Source: Deinococcus hopiensis KR-140
GTDB taxonomy: Bacteria; Deinococcota; Deinococci; Deinococcales; Deinococcaceae
Assembly (NCBI GenBank): GCA_943327755.2
Contig: CALPYF020000044.1
Location: 1 to 32,159 of the forward strand
Direction: 5' to 3'
DNA length: 32,159 bases
Positions within the stretch are counted from its first letter, which is position 1. Every line of letters begins with the position of its first letter. Both the position numbers and the translations under genes were made by a program. Below are positions 13,602 through 20,104 of the stretch, one piece after another. The notes under the pieces are model-generated. The model did not search any database and had not been told where the DNA came from. It saw only the letters and a program-made list of their open reading frames with translations.

Positions 13602-15194
13602 ATGCCGATCAAGACATTTCTGACGGCGCTGCTGGTGTTGGGATCTGCTCACGCGCAGGTCCTGCCGGGGTTGCCCTCACTGCCCCAGTTACCCCCCATT
13701 CCCGGCCTCCCCAGCAGCCCGAGCGGCACCCTGCCGCAGCTGCCTAGCCTGCCCAGCGTGGGCGACGTCGTGGCCCCGATCCTGGGCGAAACCGGAGGGA
13801 CGCCCGGCACTGAAGACAAGGGCCAGGAAAAACCCGACTATAGCCCCATTCAGAACGTCTTTTCCTTCCCGGACACCCGCCTCGAAACCCTGCCCAAAGG
13901 CAAGTTGCCGTACCTGAGCGTCCACACCCTCACTGACCTGAAGACCTACCAGCAGAACGCCGAGACCTGCCGCAAAGAGCGCCAGGCGGGCCGGACTCCC
14001 GACGCCTCGCAGTGCCCCACCTACGAATGGCAGGTGCCGTACAGCCTGGCCAACCAGAGCCAGGAGGTGGCCAGGGATCTGCGTAGGGCGTGGCAGCGGT
14101 TCGAGGACCGCTACTACTGGCGCGCAGCCACCGCCCTCAACAACCCGGCGACGTGGCTGACCCGCTGCGTGCTGGATTTGAACCTGGGTCTGAATCCTCA
14201 GACTCCTACCCTGAAAACCCATGTGCCTGAGGGCGTTGTGCCGGCACAACTGGCCAGTAAGGTCCCGGCCACCGCGCCAGAGCCAGGGCTCCACCTAGAC
14301 ACCTACCTGTTCTTCCCCCAGGTGTCCAACCGCGATTACTGCGACGGCCTTAACCCGGACCTGACCATCATGTTTGTGCCCGGCGTCTGCAACTACCTCT
14401 TCGGCGCACGGATCTTCTGCGTCGAGGGGGACACCACCACCCTCAATCCCCTGAGCCCGCGGCCGATCTACTTCAACATGGACGCCGCCGTGCGCCGCAT
14501 TCAGGACGCCGTGCAGCACGCCCACACCAAGTATCTCGCCGAATATCAGACGGATACGGTCAAAGCCCTGGTCAACCCGCAGCGGCCGTTGTTTTTCCCC
14601 CTGCCCTGGGCATCGAACGTCCCCGGCCAGGGCGCGGTCATTGCGCCGGTCATGAATGCGGACGTAGGCCAGAAGCAGTTCCTCCAGCTGGGCAAGACGG
14701 CAAAAGCCCGCCTGGGCGGTGCGCTGGGCGCCAATGCACCCCTCTACTACTACCAGTGGGCGTACAACAGCCCCACCCTGCGCGTGCACACGCTGCCCAG
14801 CCGGAATGAAACGCTGACCAGCCTGCCCGGCATCTGGCCGCTCGAAGAGTTCAAGCGCCTCCTGGGCGTCAGCAGCCTGCCAAATCAGGAGCTGTTTGGC
14901 TACACCACGTTTTTCCAGGCGTGGCAGGAAATGAAGGCCCTGATGCTGCCTGAGGATATGGGCGCGAAGCTCGCGCGGCCGCTGCTGTACCAGGCCACCG
15001 GCACGAACGTTGAGTGGAGTACGGGGGCCTCGGTGGTCGTGCCCGCGCCCATTCCGATCGCGCCGTACTCCAGCCTGGGCCTGCCTTACGCCGGGCCTCA
15101 GATGCTGTTCGACTGGGTGAGCGTGCCTGAGGGCTACACCATTCCCCGCGTGCAGGGCCGACCAGCCTTCACGTATGCGCCGCTGCTGCGGTGA
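13602..15194 (+). CDS. Large secreted protein of the transfer region, unknown
   Basis: The start at ATG 13602 is chosen because a near-perfect AAGGAGGTGA ends 5 nt upstream. The product is 530 residues with a clear signal peptide (MPIKTFLTALLVLGSAHA). A low-complexity Pro/Leu segment (LPGLPSLPQLPP type, about 20-50) follows. The rest appears globular, with Cys pairs (for example in PGVCNYLFGARIFCVEG) suggesting disulfides in the envelope. I do not recognise a family; size, cysteines and location vaguely recall TraU-type assembly proteins, but no signature was found. It overlaps the next gene by 4 nt if GTG 15191 is used. Confidence 0.65.
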   Translation: MPIKTFLTALLVLGSAHAQVLPGLPSLPQLPPIPGLPSSPSGTLPQLPSLPSVGDVVAPILGETGGTPGTEDKGQEKPDYSPIQNVFSFPDTRLETLPKGKLPYLSVHTLTDLKTYQQNAETCRKERQAGRTPDASQCPTYEWQVPYSLANQSQEVARDLRRAWQRFEDRYYWRAATALNNPATWLTRCVLDLNLGLNPQTPTLKTHVPEGVVPAQLASKVPATAPEPGLHLDTYLFFPQVSNRDYCDGLNPDLTIMFVPGVCNYLFGARIFCVEGDTTTLNPLSPRPIYFNMDAAVRRIQDAVQHAHTKYLAEYQTDTVKALVNPQRPLFFPLPWASNVPGQGAVIAPVMNADVGQKQFLQLGKTAKARLGGALGANAPLYYYQWAYNSPTLRVHTLPSRNETLTSLPGIWPLEEFKRLLGVSSLPNQELFGYTTFFQAWQEMKALMLPEDMGAKLARPLLYQATGTNVEWSTGASVVVPAPIPIAPYSSLGLPYAGPQMLFDWVSVPEGYTIPRVQGRPAFTYAPLLR

Positions 15195-15202
15195 GGATGA
15201 CC

Positions 15203-15766
15203 ATGATTAAAACCGACAATCGAAATGGATTCTGGCCGTCGCTGCTGCACTTTCTGGGCTTCAGTACGGATACCAGGCGTGAAGCGTTGGATATTCAGCG
15301 GGCAGGGAAGTGGGGCGGTGGCCGCGTGAGACGCCTGATCCTCTTGGCGGCGCTGCTGTGTCCGGCCGCCAGTGCGGCCGCCCCAGCAGTGAAGACCAGC
15401 ACACTGACCGATTCCCGTCTGGTGCTGGCCACCTTGAAAGGGAACGTGCAGCTGTACGGCACGCGCTTCGGCGATCAGGCGTTTCAGGCGGGCGTGCTGG
15501 CGCTGCTCAGGGCCCGGAAGATCCAGGTCACGGTCCTCACCAGTCAGGCGGCCGTGAAGTCCATGGCGCCCCTGAAGGCGGCTGGGGCGAAGGTGTTCTA
15601 CCTGCCAACCGGCGTGAACATGACCGGCTCGCTGGTGCTGAGCGGGAACGACACCGTCCTGATGAACAAAGACGGCCGCACCTGGTACGTGATGCAGGGC
15701 CCAGGGCTCGCAGTGCAGGCCAAAACCCAGATGACCACGTATGCGCCCTATGCCAAGGCGTACTGA
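15203..15766 (+). CDS. Secreted PLD-fold protein without catalytic HKD (copy 1)
   Basis: ATG 15203 follows GAGG; GTG 15191, overlapping the previous stop, and GTG 15326 are alternatives. The last would put the signal-peptide-like segment (RRLILLAALLCPAASAAA) at the N-terminus. With the early start there is an unusual 42-residue extension before it. The mature part resembles one half of a phospholipase-D-like domain: alternating strands and helices, VQLYGTRFGDQAFQAGVLALL, then KVFYLPTGVNMTGSLVLSGNDTVLM. The H and K of the HxKxxxxD motif are absent, so catalysis is unlikely. A second protein of the same type lies at 25150. It may be a structural part of the transfer apparatus. Confidence 0.6.
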   Translation: MIKTDNRNGFWPSLLHFLGFSTDTRREALDIQRAGKWGGGRVRRLILLAALLCPAASAAAPAVKTSTLTDSRLVLATLKGNVQLYGTRFGDQAFQAGVLALLRARKIQVTVLTSQAAVKSMAPLKAAGAKVFYLPTGVNMTGSLVLSGNDTVLMNKDGRTWYVMQGPGLAVQAKTQMTTYAPYAKAY

Positions 15767-15778
15767 AGGAGACCTGTT

Positions 15779-16270
15779 GTGAAAGCCCTGTTATTAGCGA
15801 TGACGATGATCTGCACTATGACCGCCTGCACGAGTGCCGAGCTGGCCCAGCTGACCCCGCCAGAGAAGTCCGTGCCAGCCTTGCCGGCGCCGATGGTGTT
15901 CAAGCTGAGCAACCCCGCCACGAGGGAGGGGAGTGTTCCGGTGTGTGAGCAACTGGGCGTGACGCTGACCCTCGTGAGCGCCAACGGGCAGCCGGTCGGG
16001 GGTGTGGGCGCTGAAGTGGTGGCCGGCCCAGGGGAGGCCTGGGCGCGGAGCCTGGAGGCCACGGAGCTGGAGGGCGTGGCCCGGGTGGAGCTGCGGGCCA
16101 CGTGCACGAGTCAGGACGGCGCTGTGGCGGGCTACAGCGTGTCCCGGCATGACGTGACGGCTAAGGGTCAGGGCGCCGTCGAGGTGACGGTGCCACAGGC
16201 CGCGCAGCGCCTGGACAGAAGGGTGGAGTGGAAGTCTCCGGTGCCGACGGTGTTGCCACTGGACAACTGA
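15779..16270 (+). CDS. Putative lipoprotein
   Basis: The 163-residue product starts at GTG 15779, 7 nt after AAGGAG. Its N-terminus is a lipoprotein signal (MKALLLAMTMICTMTAC), with Cys 17 as the likely lipidated residue. The remainder is beta-rich (LGVTLTLVSANGQPVGGVGAEVV), resembling an Ig-like or carboxypeptidase-regulatory fold, with two further Cys. Small lipoproteins serve as VirB7 in type IV systems, but this one is larger than usual and has no VirB7 motif. It is the last gene of the exported-protein unit. Confidence 0.65.
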   Translation: MKALLLAMTMICTMTACTSAELAQLTPPEKSVPALPAPMVFKLSNPATREGSVPVCEQLGVTLTLVSANGQPVGGVGAEVVAGPGEAWARSLEATELEGVARVELRATCTSQDGAVAGYSVSRHDVTAKGQGAVEVTVPQAAQRLDRRVEWKSPVPTVLPLDN

Positions 16271-16285
16271 GCCCCCTGAAAGCAC

Positions 16286-16319
16286 TGTGCCCACGCTTCT
16301 GGCGTGGGCACATCCTTTT
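16286..16319. terminator. Strong terminator, probably two-way
   Basis: TGTGCCCACGC (16286-16296) pairs perfectly with GCGTGGGCACA (16302-16312) around TTCTG, followed by TCCTTTT on the plus strand. It would also serve the small leftward frame ending at 16318. Confidence 0.8.
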
Positions 16320-16473
16320 ACGGGGAAGGGGTCAGTTCTGGTGTGGTGAGTTCGAGCAAGGTGGACGCCTGGGCATCCGTCTGGTCGGCGGACTGAGATT
16401 GAGTTGGGGCAAGCCCCAATTCTTCCCACAGCAGCGCAATCTGCGCCAGATTTGCCTCTTCATGCTCACCCAT
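16318..16473 (-). CDS. Possible small acidic protein, 51 residues
   Basis: The minus-strand ATG at 16473 follows GGAG by 4 nt. The frame begins MGEHEEANLAQIALLWEELG and continues into a Ser/Thr/Pro-rich tail ending in TAA at 16318-16320, against the terminator hairpin. The amino-acid make-up (acidic, amphipathic helix then flexible tail) and its fit between a promoter gap and a terminator suggest a real gene. It would be divergent from the gene at 16633. No family is recognised. Confidence 0.4.
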   Translation of the reverse strand: MGEHEEANLAQIALLWEELGLAPTQSQSADQTDAQASTLLELTTPELTPSP

Positions 16474-16619
16474 ATCGCTCCAGCATGTCACGCCTGCAAA
16501 ATTCTGGATGCCTCATCTGTGCAGGTGGTCATCTGCAAGGTTGTGTGCTCTGAAATGGGGTGAGAAGCAGGCATGAATTCCTGTTTTTTCACTTCAGAAC
16601 GGCAAAACCTTCAGTATGG

Positions 16620-16632
16620 TACTGTCAGCGCA
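16620..16632 (+). promoter_or_regulatory. Leaderless -10 box
   Basis: TACTGT (16620-16625) lies 7 nt before ATG 16633. No clear -35 was found. Confidence 0.35.
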
Positions 16633-17229
16633 ATGAGTATGCAGGCGCCCTCTGAGACCTTAAAAGCGTTTATTGATGATCTCTGGGTCTGGGGTCCGCG
16701 TGCACGTTCGGCCTGTGAAGCGTCGTATGGCATGGACACCATCCGGCAGGCCACCAAGCGGGACATGATTTTGGTCAAACAGGTGGGCCACATGCGCGTC
16801 TATGTCCTCACGGGCCGGGGCCTGCGCGAGTTTGGGTACGCCAAACGGTACAACTACGTGCCCGCGACAGACACGCTCAAAGCCACGATGCTTATGCGGT
16901 ACGTCCTGCACCAGCTCAAAGAGCAGGGTTACACCGATCCGGCGCGGTATGAGGGGTACGCTTCTGGGCTTCAGAACATCGTGACGCTGAGAAAGGATGG
17001 AGAAACCATTGCGGTCGTGGCCCGCGCGTCCTTGACCACGCGGACGATGTACAACATCATCGCCCATTTCGCCTCGCTGGACGGTCAGGAGCAGCCTGCG
17101 CGGGTGCAGTTCTTCGTGACCAATGCCATGAAAGAACAGGTGGAGAGCGGCAAGATCATCAAGGGTTACCCCGTCGAGGTGCAGCATGTGCCTCTCGCAC
17201 AGATTAAAGCCCTCGAAGCGGTGTTGTAG
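16633..17229 (+). CDS. Putative winged-helix protein, replication-relaxation-like
   Basis: From ATG 16633 the product has 198 residues; an earlier ATG at 16573 adds 20 residues of unlikely composition. Residues about 10-70 resemble a winged helix (TIRQATKRDMILVKQVGHMRVYVL) with the TGRGLREFG turn seen in replication-relaxation-family proteins. The remaining part alternates strands and helices (IAVVARASLTTRTMYNIIAHF, VQFFVTNAMKEQVESGKI) and could be a nuclease-like or Rossmann-like fold without visible catalytic residues. That family assists plasmid replication or conjugation in Gram-positive elements. The assignment is weak. It is convergent with the VirB10-like gene. Confidence 0.5.
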   Translation: MSMQAPSETLKAFIDDLWVWGPRARSACEASYGMDTIRQATKRDMILVKQVGHMRVYVLTGRGLREFGYAKRYNYVPATDTLKATMLMRYVLHQLKEQGYTDPARYEGYASGLQNIVTLRKDGETIAVVARASLTTRTMYNIIAHFASLDGQEQPARVQFFVTNAMKEQVESGKIIKGYPVEVQHVPLAQIKALEAVL

Positions 17230-17247
17230 ACCGCGAAAGGACACAAG

Positions 17248-17272
17248 AATGGAGGCCCAAGGGCCTCCATTT
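17248..17272. terminator. Two-way terminator between convergent genes
   Basis: AATGGAGGCCC (17248-17258) and GGGCCTCCATT (17261-17271) form a perfect 11-bp stem. Its symmetry suits both the rightward gene ending at 17229 and the leftward VirB10-like gene ending at 17293. Confidence 0.75.
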
Positions 17273-17292
17273 CACTGCCTTGGGTGATCCGC

Positions 17293-19266
17293 TCAGGGCG
17301 TTTGGGCCTTGGTGTCCCCCAAACCGAACAGCAGCATGAATGGGGTTCCGGTCGGCACCTGACCCACGGTGACGAAGGACTGCTGGTTCTCCGGCAAGGC
17401 GAAGACCTTGCCCAGCTCGCCCCTCAGGACCGTGACCAGGGACGGGGCCGATTTGGTGTTGACGACCGTGCCGTTTGTGATGGTGGTGGTGCTGGCCTGC
17501 GCGAGCTGCTGCGCGTAGGTGTTCAGGGCGCCGACACCGCTGCGCAGCAGATCTGCAGCGAGGTTCGGCGCCACGTCCTTCACGGCCGCCTGTACGCCAG
17601 AGACCAGGTTGCCCTTCACGTCCTGGTAGGCGAGCGCCTGTACCGGGAACACCTGGCCGTTCTTGACGTAGGTGGTGAATTCCATTTCCACCCGGCCCAA
17701 TGAGGCATTCAGGACCGCGCGACCCACGAAGTTCCCTTCAGGCCCCTGGGCCACCACCGGCACCGGCTGACCTGAGGGCGTGTAGATGCTGGTCACGAGG
17801 CGCACAGCCACCATCTGGGTTGGGGCAAAGGGTGCCGGGGCCGCGGAGCTGGCCGCGACCGGCGCACCCTCAGCACTCCCCCCTGCTGATGGGGTTTGCG
17901 GTGTGGGTCCACTGACCAGATCGGCCCCTGCTGCGCCGCTGGTGCTGCCGGCAGGGGCAGCGCGGGTATACATCACCGCTGAGCGTGGTGCCGCCGTGCG
18001 GGTCTGCGCCTGCAGCATGCCCGAGCGGGCGCCCTCTGCCCCGGTGATCTCCTGCCCGCCAGCGGCGCGGGCGGTGACCACCACTGCGCTCCGGGCCTGG
18101 GTCTGCGCGGATGCAGCGCTGTCTTGCCGGGCGGCCTGATAGACGACGGCCTGCCGGGGCGCGCTGGCCACTCCAGAGGCCGAAGGTGCATCAACAGGGG
18201 AGGGGGCTCCTGTCGAGGTGGGCGTCTGAGCCGCAGGTGGAGCAGCCACCGTCATGGCGCCACCAAACGGATCGAAGGCGCTCTCCGGGGGCGTCGCTTC
18301 AGGCGCTTTCGTGGGCGCCACAGCGCGCACGGTTGGCGTGCTGGCCGCAGAGCGGACCGGCGTGGAGCGCGGCGTGACTGGGGCCGGGCTGGCACTGGCG
18401 AAGGGGTCAAAGGACTCAGCCGACTGAGCGGCCACAGGAGCGGGCGCCGTGTAGATCGGCGCAGGTGTGGCGACCGGTTCAGGGCTGGGTGCGGCGACCA
18501 CAACAGGGGCAGGCGCTGAGGCGGCAGGACTGAAGGGCTCCTCGCTGACCTGCTGGAAGGCTGGAGGAGGGCTGGGCCGCACGCCCACCGTGGGTGATGA
18601 GGGCGGCGCGTCGAACGGGTCAGCTGGGGGGTTCGGGTTGGCCGGGATGCCGTCAGCTGTGGGTTCTGCACCGGCCAGCTGCTCAAGGGGTTTGGGCGCC
18701 GTGTCCTTGTTCACTTCGCCCAGGAAAGCGTCGTCTGTAGACGGGGTTTTCCCGGTGGCTGCGGCGGCACCAGCCCCAGTGGCGGGCGTGGTGCCTGGGC
18801 TCGCCTCAACTGTGGTGGTCGAGGTCTGCACGGTTTCCGTCATAGCCACGTCCTGCGCCTTTTTCGCAGGCAGAGTCGAGAGCATCAGGTACCCACCCGC
18901 CAGGAGCAGGGCTGAGGTGAGCGCGGTCGTGCCCGCTTTGCGCTTGTCCCAGACGTAATCGCCGTCTTCAGTCGGGCGCATCAGCAATTTCTGCTGCACG
19001 GCACTGAGGCGGTCTTTGAACGTCACTTTGCTGGGGGCGGTGCTGGCCCGGGGCAGCTCAGCGTCGGGTTCCTCGTGCAGCGCCTGGGTGAGGCGCCGGG
19101 CATAGGCGGGGTGAGTGGCCTGGAAGGTGGCCATGAAGTCCAGGAAGCCCGGCGAGTCCCGGTCAGGGATGGTGACCTGCACGCCCTCGTGCTGGAGGCG
19201 TTCGTTCAACTCATCGCGCACGAGGGCGTACCGGCTCTGAGGTTCCATGTCTTGAAATTCGGTCAT
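17293..19266 (-). CDS. virB10: VirB10/TrbI-like channel protein with long Pro/Ala linker
   Basis: The 657-residue protein starts at ATG 19266, since TAGACT lies 6 nt upstream; GTG 19272 would fall inside the promoter. Architecture: a cytoplasmic part (1-110), one membrane helix (about 112-132), a very long Pro/Ala/Ser/Thr-rich stretch (about 140-480) and a conserved-looking C-terminal domain (about 485-650; VAVRLVTSIYTPSGQPVPVV, then GRVEMEFTTYV and LLRSGVGALN). This is the plan of VirB10, which spans the inner membrane and periplasm and senses ATP use by VirB4, VirB11 and VirD4. The linker is much longer than in typical VirB10 and contains repeated DPF motifs (DPFDA, FDPFAS, FDPFGG). It is transcribed opposite to the other mating-pair genes. 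Confidence 0.7.
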   Translation of the reverse strand: MTEFQDMEPQSRYALVRDELNERLQHEGVQVTIPDRDSPGFLDFMATFQATHPAYARRLTQALHEEPDAELPRASTAPSKVTFKDRLSAVQQKLLMRPTEDGDYVWDKRKAGTTALTSALLLAGGYLMLSTLPAKKAQDVAMTETVQTSTTTVEASPGTTPATGAGAAAATGKTPSTDDAFLGEVNKDTAPKPLEQLAGAEPTADGIPANPNPPADPFDAPPSSPTVGVRPSPPPAFQQVSEEPFSPAASAPAPVVVAAPSPEPVATPAPIYTAPAPVAAQSAESFDPFASASPAPVTPRSTPVRSAASTPTVRAVAPTKAPEATPPESAFDPFGGAMTVAAPPAAQTPTSTGAPSPVDAPSASGVASAPRQAVVYQAARQDSAASAQTQARSAVVVTARAAGGQEITGAEGARSGMLQAQTRTAAPRSAVMYTRAAPAGSTSGAAGADLVSGPTPQTPSAGGSAEGAPVAASSAAPAPFAPTQMVAVRLVTSIYTPSGQPVPVVAQGPEGNFVGRAVLNASLGRVEMEFTTYVKNGQVFPVQALAYQDVKGNLVSGVQAAVKDVAPNLAADLLRSGVGALNTYAQQLAQASTTTITNGTVVNTKSAPSLVTVLRGELGKVFALPENQQSFVTVGQVPTGTPFMLLFGLGDTKAQTP

Positions 19267-19272
19267 ACCCAC

Positions 19273-19278
19273 AGTCTA
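19273..19278 (-). promoter_or_regulatory. Leaderless -10 box of the VirB10-like gene
   Basis: On the minus strand TAGACT lies 6 nt before ATG 19266, the same box as in front of the replication gene. The 91-nt gap to the divergent VirB2-like gene must hold both promoters. Confidence 0.45.
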
Positions 19279-19317
19279 CGCTTGCGCATGAAAGTTTTGC
19301 ACACTACTATCTCTGTA

Positions 19318-19335
19318 AGATCGTTAGAGCGATCT
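19318..19335. promoter_or_regulatory. Inverted repeat before the VirB2-like gene
   Basis: AGATCG (19318-19323) and CGATCT (19330-19335) flank TTAGAG. It lies in the divergent promoter region 23 nt before ATG 19358; it may be an operator or a leader hairpin. Confidence 0.4.
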
Positions 19336-19357
19336 AAAAATTATCGGAGGTAACAGG

Positions 19358-19768
19358 ATGCAGGGAATGATGATCGGTGAAAACGGCAAGACTTTCAGGG
19401 CAGTGAGTCGGATGGTCAACCTCCAGGTCGTGCGGGCCATGAAGGCGCGGTACCGCCTGTTCGTGTACGCCATGGCCACCGCCGCCTTTACCGGCAGCGA
19501 GTCGCTGGCGCAGCTGATCCAGCCGGGCGGCAACAACCGTCCCGACAACGTGATCAACGGCGGGGTCTGCGGTGCGAACGGCATCCTCAGTTGGCTGACC
19601 GGCACAAAGATGATCGCCACCTTCCTCGCCATCGGCCTGGTCGGCTACTTCCTGGGCCGCGCGGTCGGCAAGCAGGGCGCGCAGGACGGTCTCATCGGCG
19701 CCGGTGTGGCAGTCCTCGGTCTGGCCGCCATCAAGGCCATCACCAGCATTTTCGTCGCGGGCTGCTGA
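19358..19768 (+). CDS. virB2: VirB2/TrbC-like pilin
   Basis: The 136-residue product starts at ATG 19358 after GGAGGTAA. A basic N-terminus of about 30 residues leads to a hydrophobic helix (LFVYAMATAAFTGSESLAQ), possibly a long leader peptide with cleavage near there. Two membrane helices follow (about 75-97, MIATFLAIGLVGYFLG, and 108-130, LIGAGVAVLGLAAIKAI) separated by a short basic loop, the topology of VirB2 pilins. It would form the pilus and channel wall. Two Cys residues (VCGANG and C-terminal AGC) may form a disulfide. It is first in the operon, before VirB3- and VirB4-like genes, the usual order. Confidence 0.8.
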   Translation: MQGMMIGENGKTFRAVSRMVNLQVVRAMKARYRLFVYAMATAAFTGSESLAQLIQPGGNNRPDNVINGGVCGANGILSWLTGTKMIATFLAIGLVGYFLGRAVGKQGAQDGLIGAGVAVLGLAAIKAITSIFVAGC

Positions 19769-19774
19769 GCTGTT

Positions 19775-20104
19775 ATGACCCGCCGCTTCAAGGGGTACTC
19801 CACGGACAGCCGACATGCCTTGATCGGCACCATGAGCCTTTACAACCTCATGGCCGTCGTGAGCGCTTTCCTGATGGGTCAGGAGATCGCCAAGCGCTTC
19901 ACCGCGCACGGCCCCATGCAAAGCGCGTTTGCCATTGGGCTGGCCGTGGGCGTGTTCGTGCTGACCCTGATCCTGCGGCGGGAATTCGCGGCCAAGCCCA
20001 AATACATCCAGCACTGGTGGCAGTTCTGGAACGGAGACGATCAGGCCGTGGTACGCCCTGATGCCCGCCCCGTTCCGCTGCTGTCCAGAAGGGAGGACAA
20101 GTGA
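19775..20104 (+). CDS. virB3: VirB3-like inner-membrane protein
   Basis: The 109-residue protein has two close membrane helices (about 18-36 and 48-68, FAIGLAVGVFVLTLIL), then a basic and aromatic segment (KPKYIQHWWQFW). This size, topology and position immediately before the VirB4 gene match VirB3, which anchors VirB4 to the membrane. It starts 6 nt after the pilin gene, and its stop overlaps the VirB4 GTG (GTGA). Confidence 0.75.
   Translation: MTRRFKGYSTDSRHALIGTMSLYNLMAVVSAFLMGQEIAKRFTAHGPMQSAFAIGLAVGVFVLTLILRREFAAKPKYIQHWWQFWNGDDQAVVRPDARPVPLLSRREDK

Noticed and set aside
16404..16419. Hairpin TTGGGGC-AA-GCCCCAA as a terminator
   Set aside because: It lies within the likely small minus-strand gene and has no proper T-run in a useful direction.
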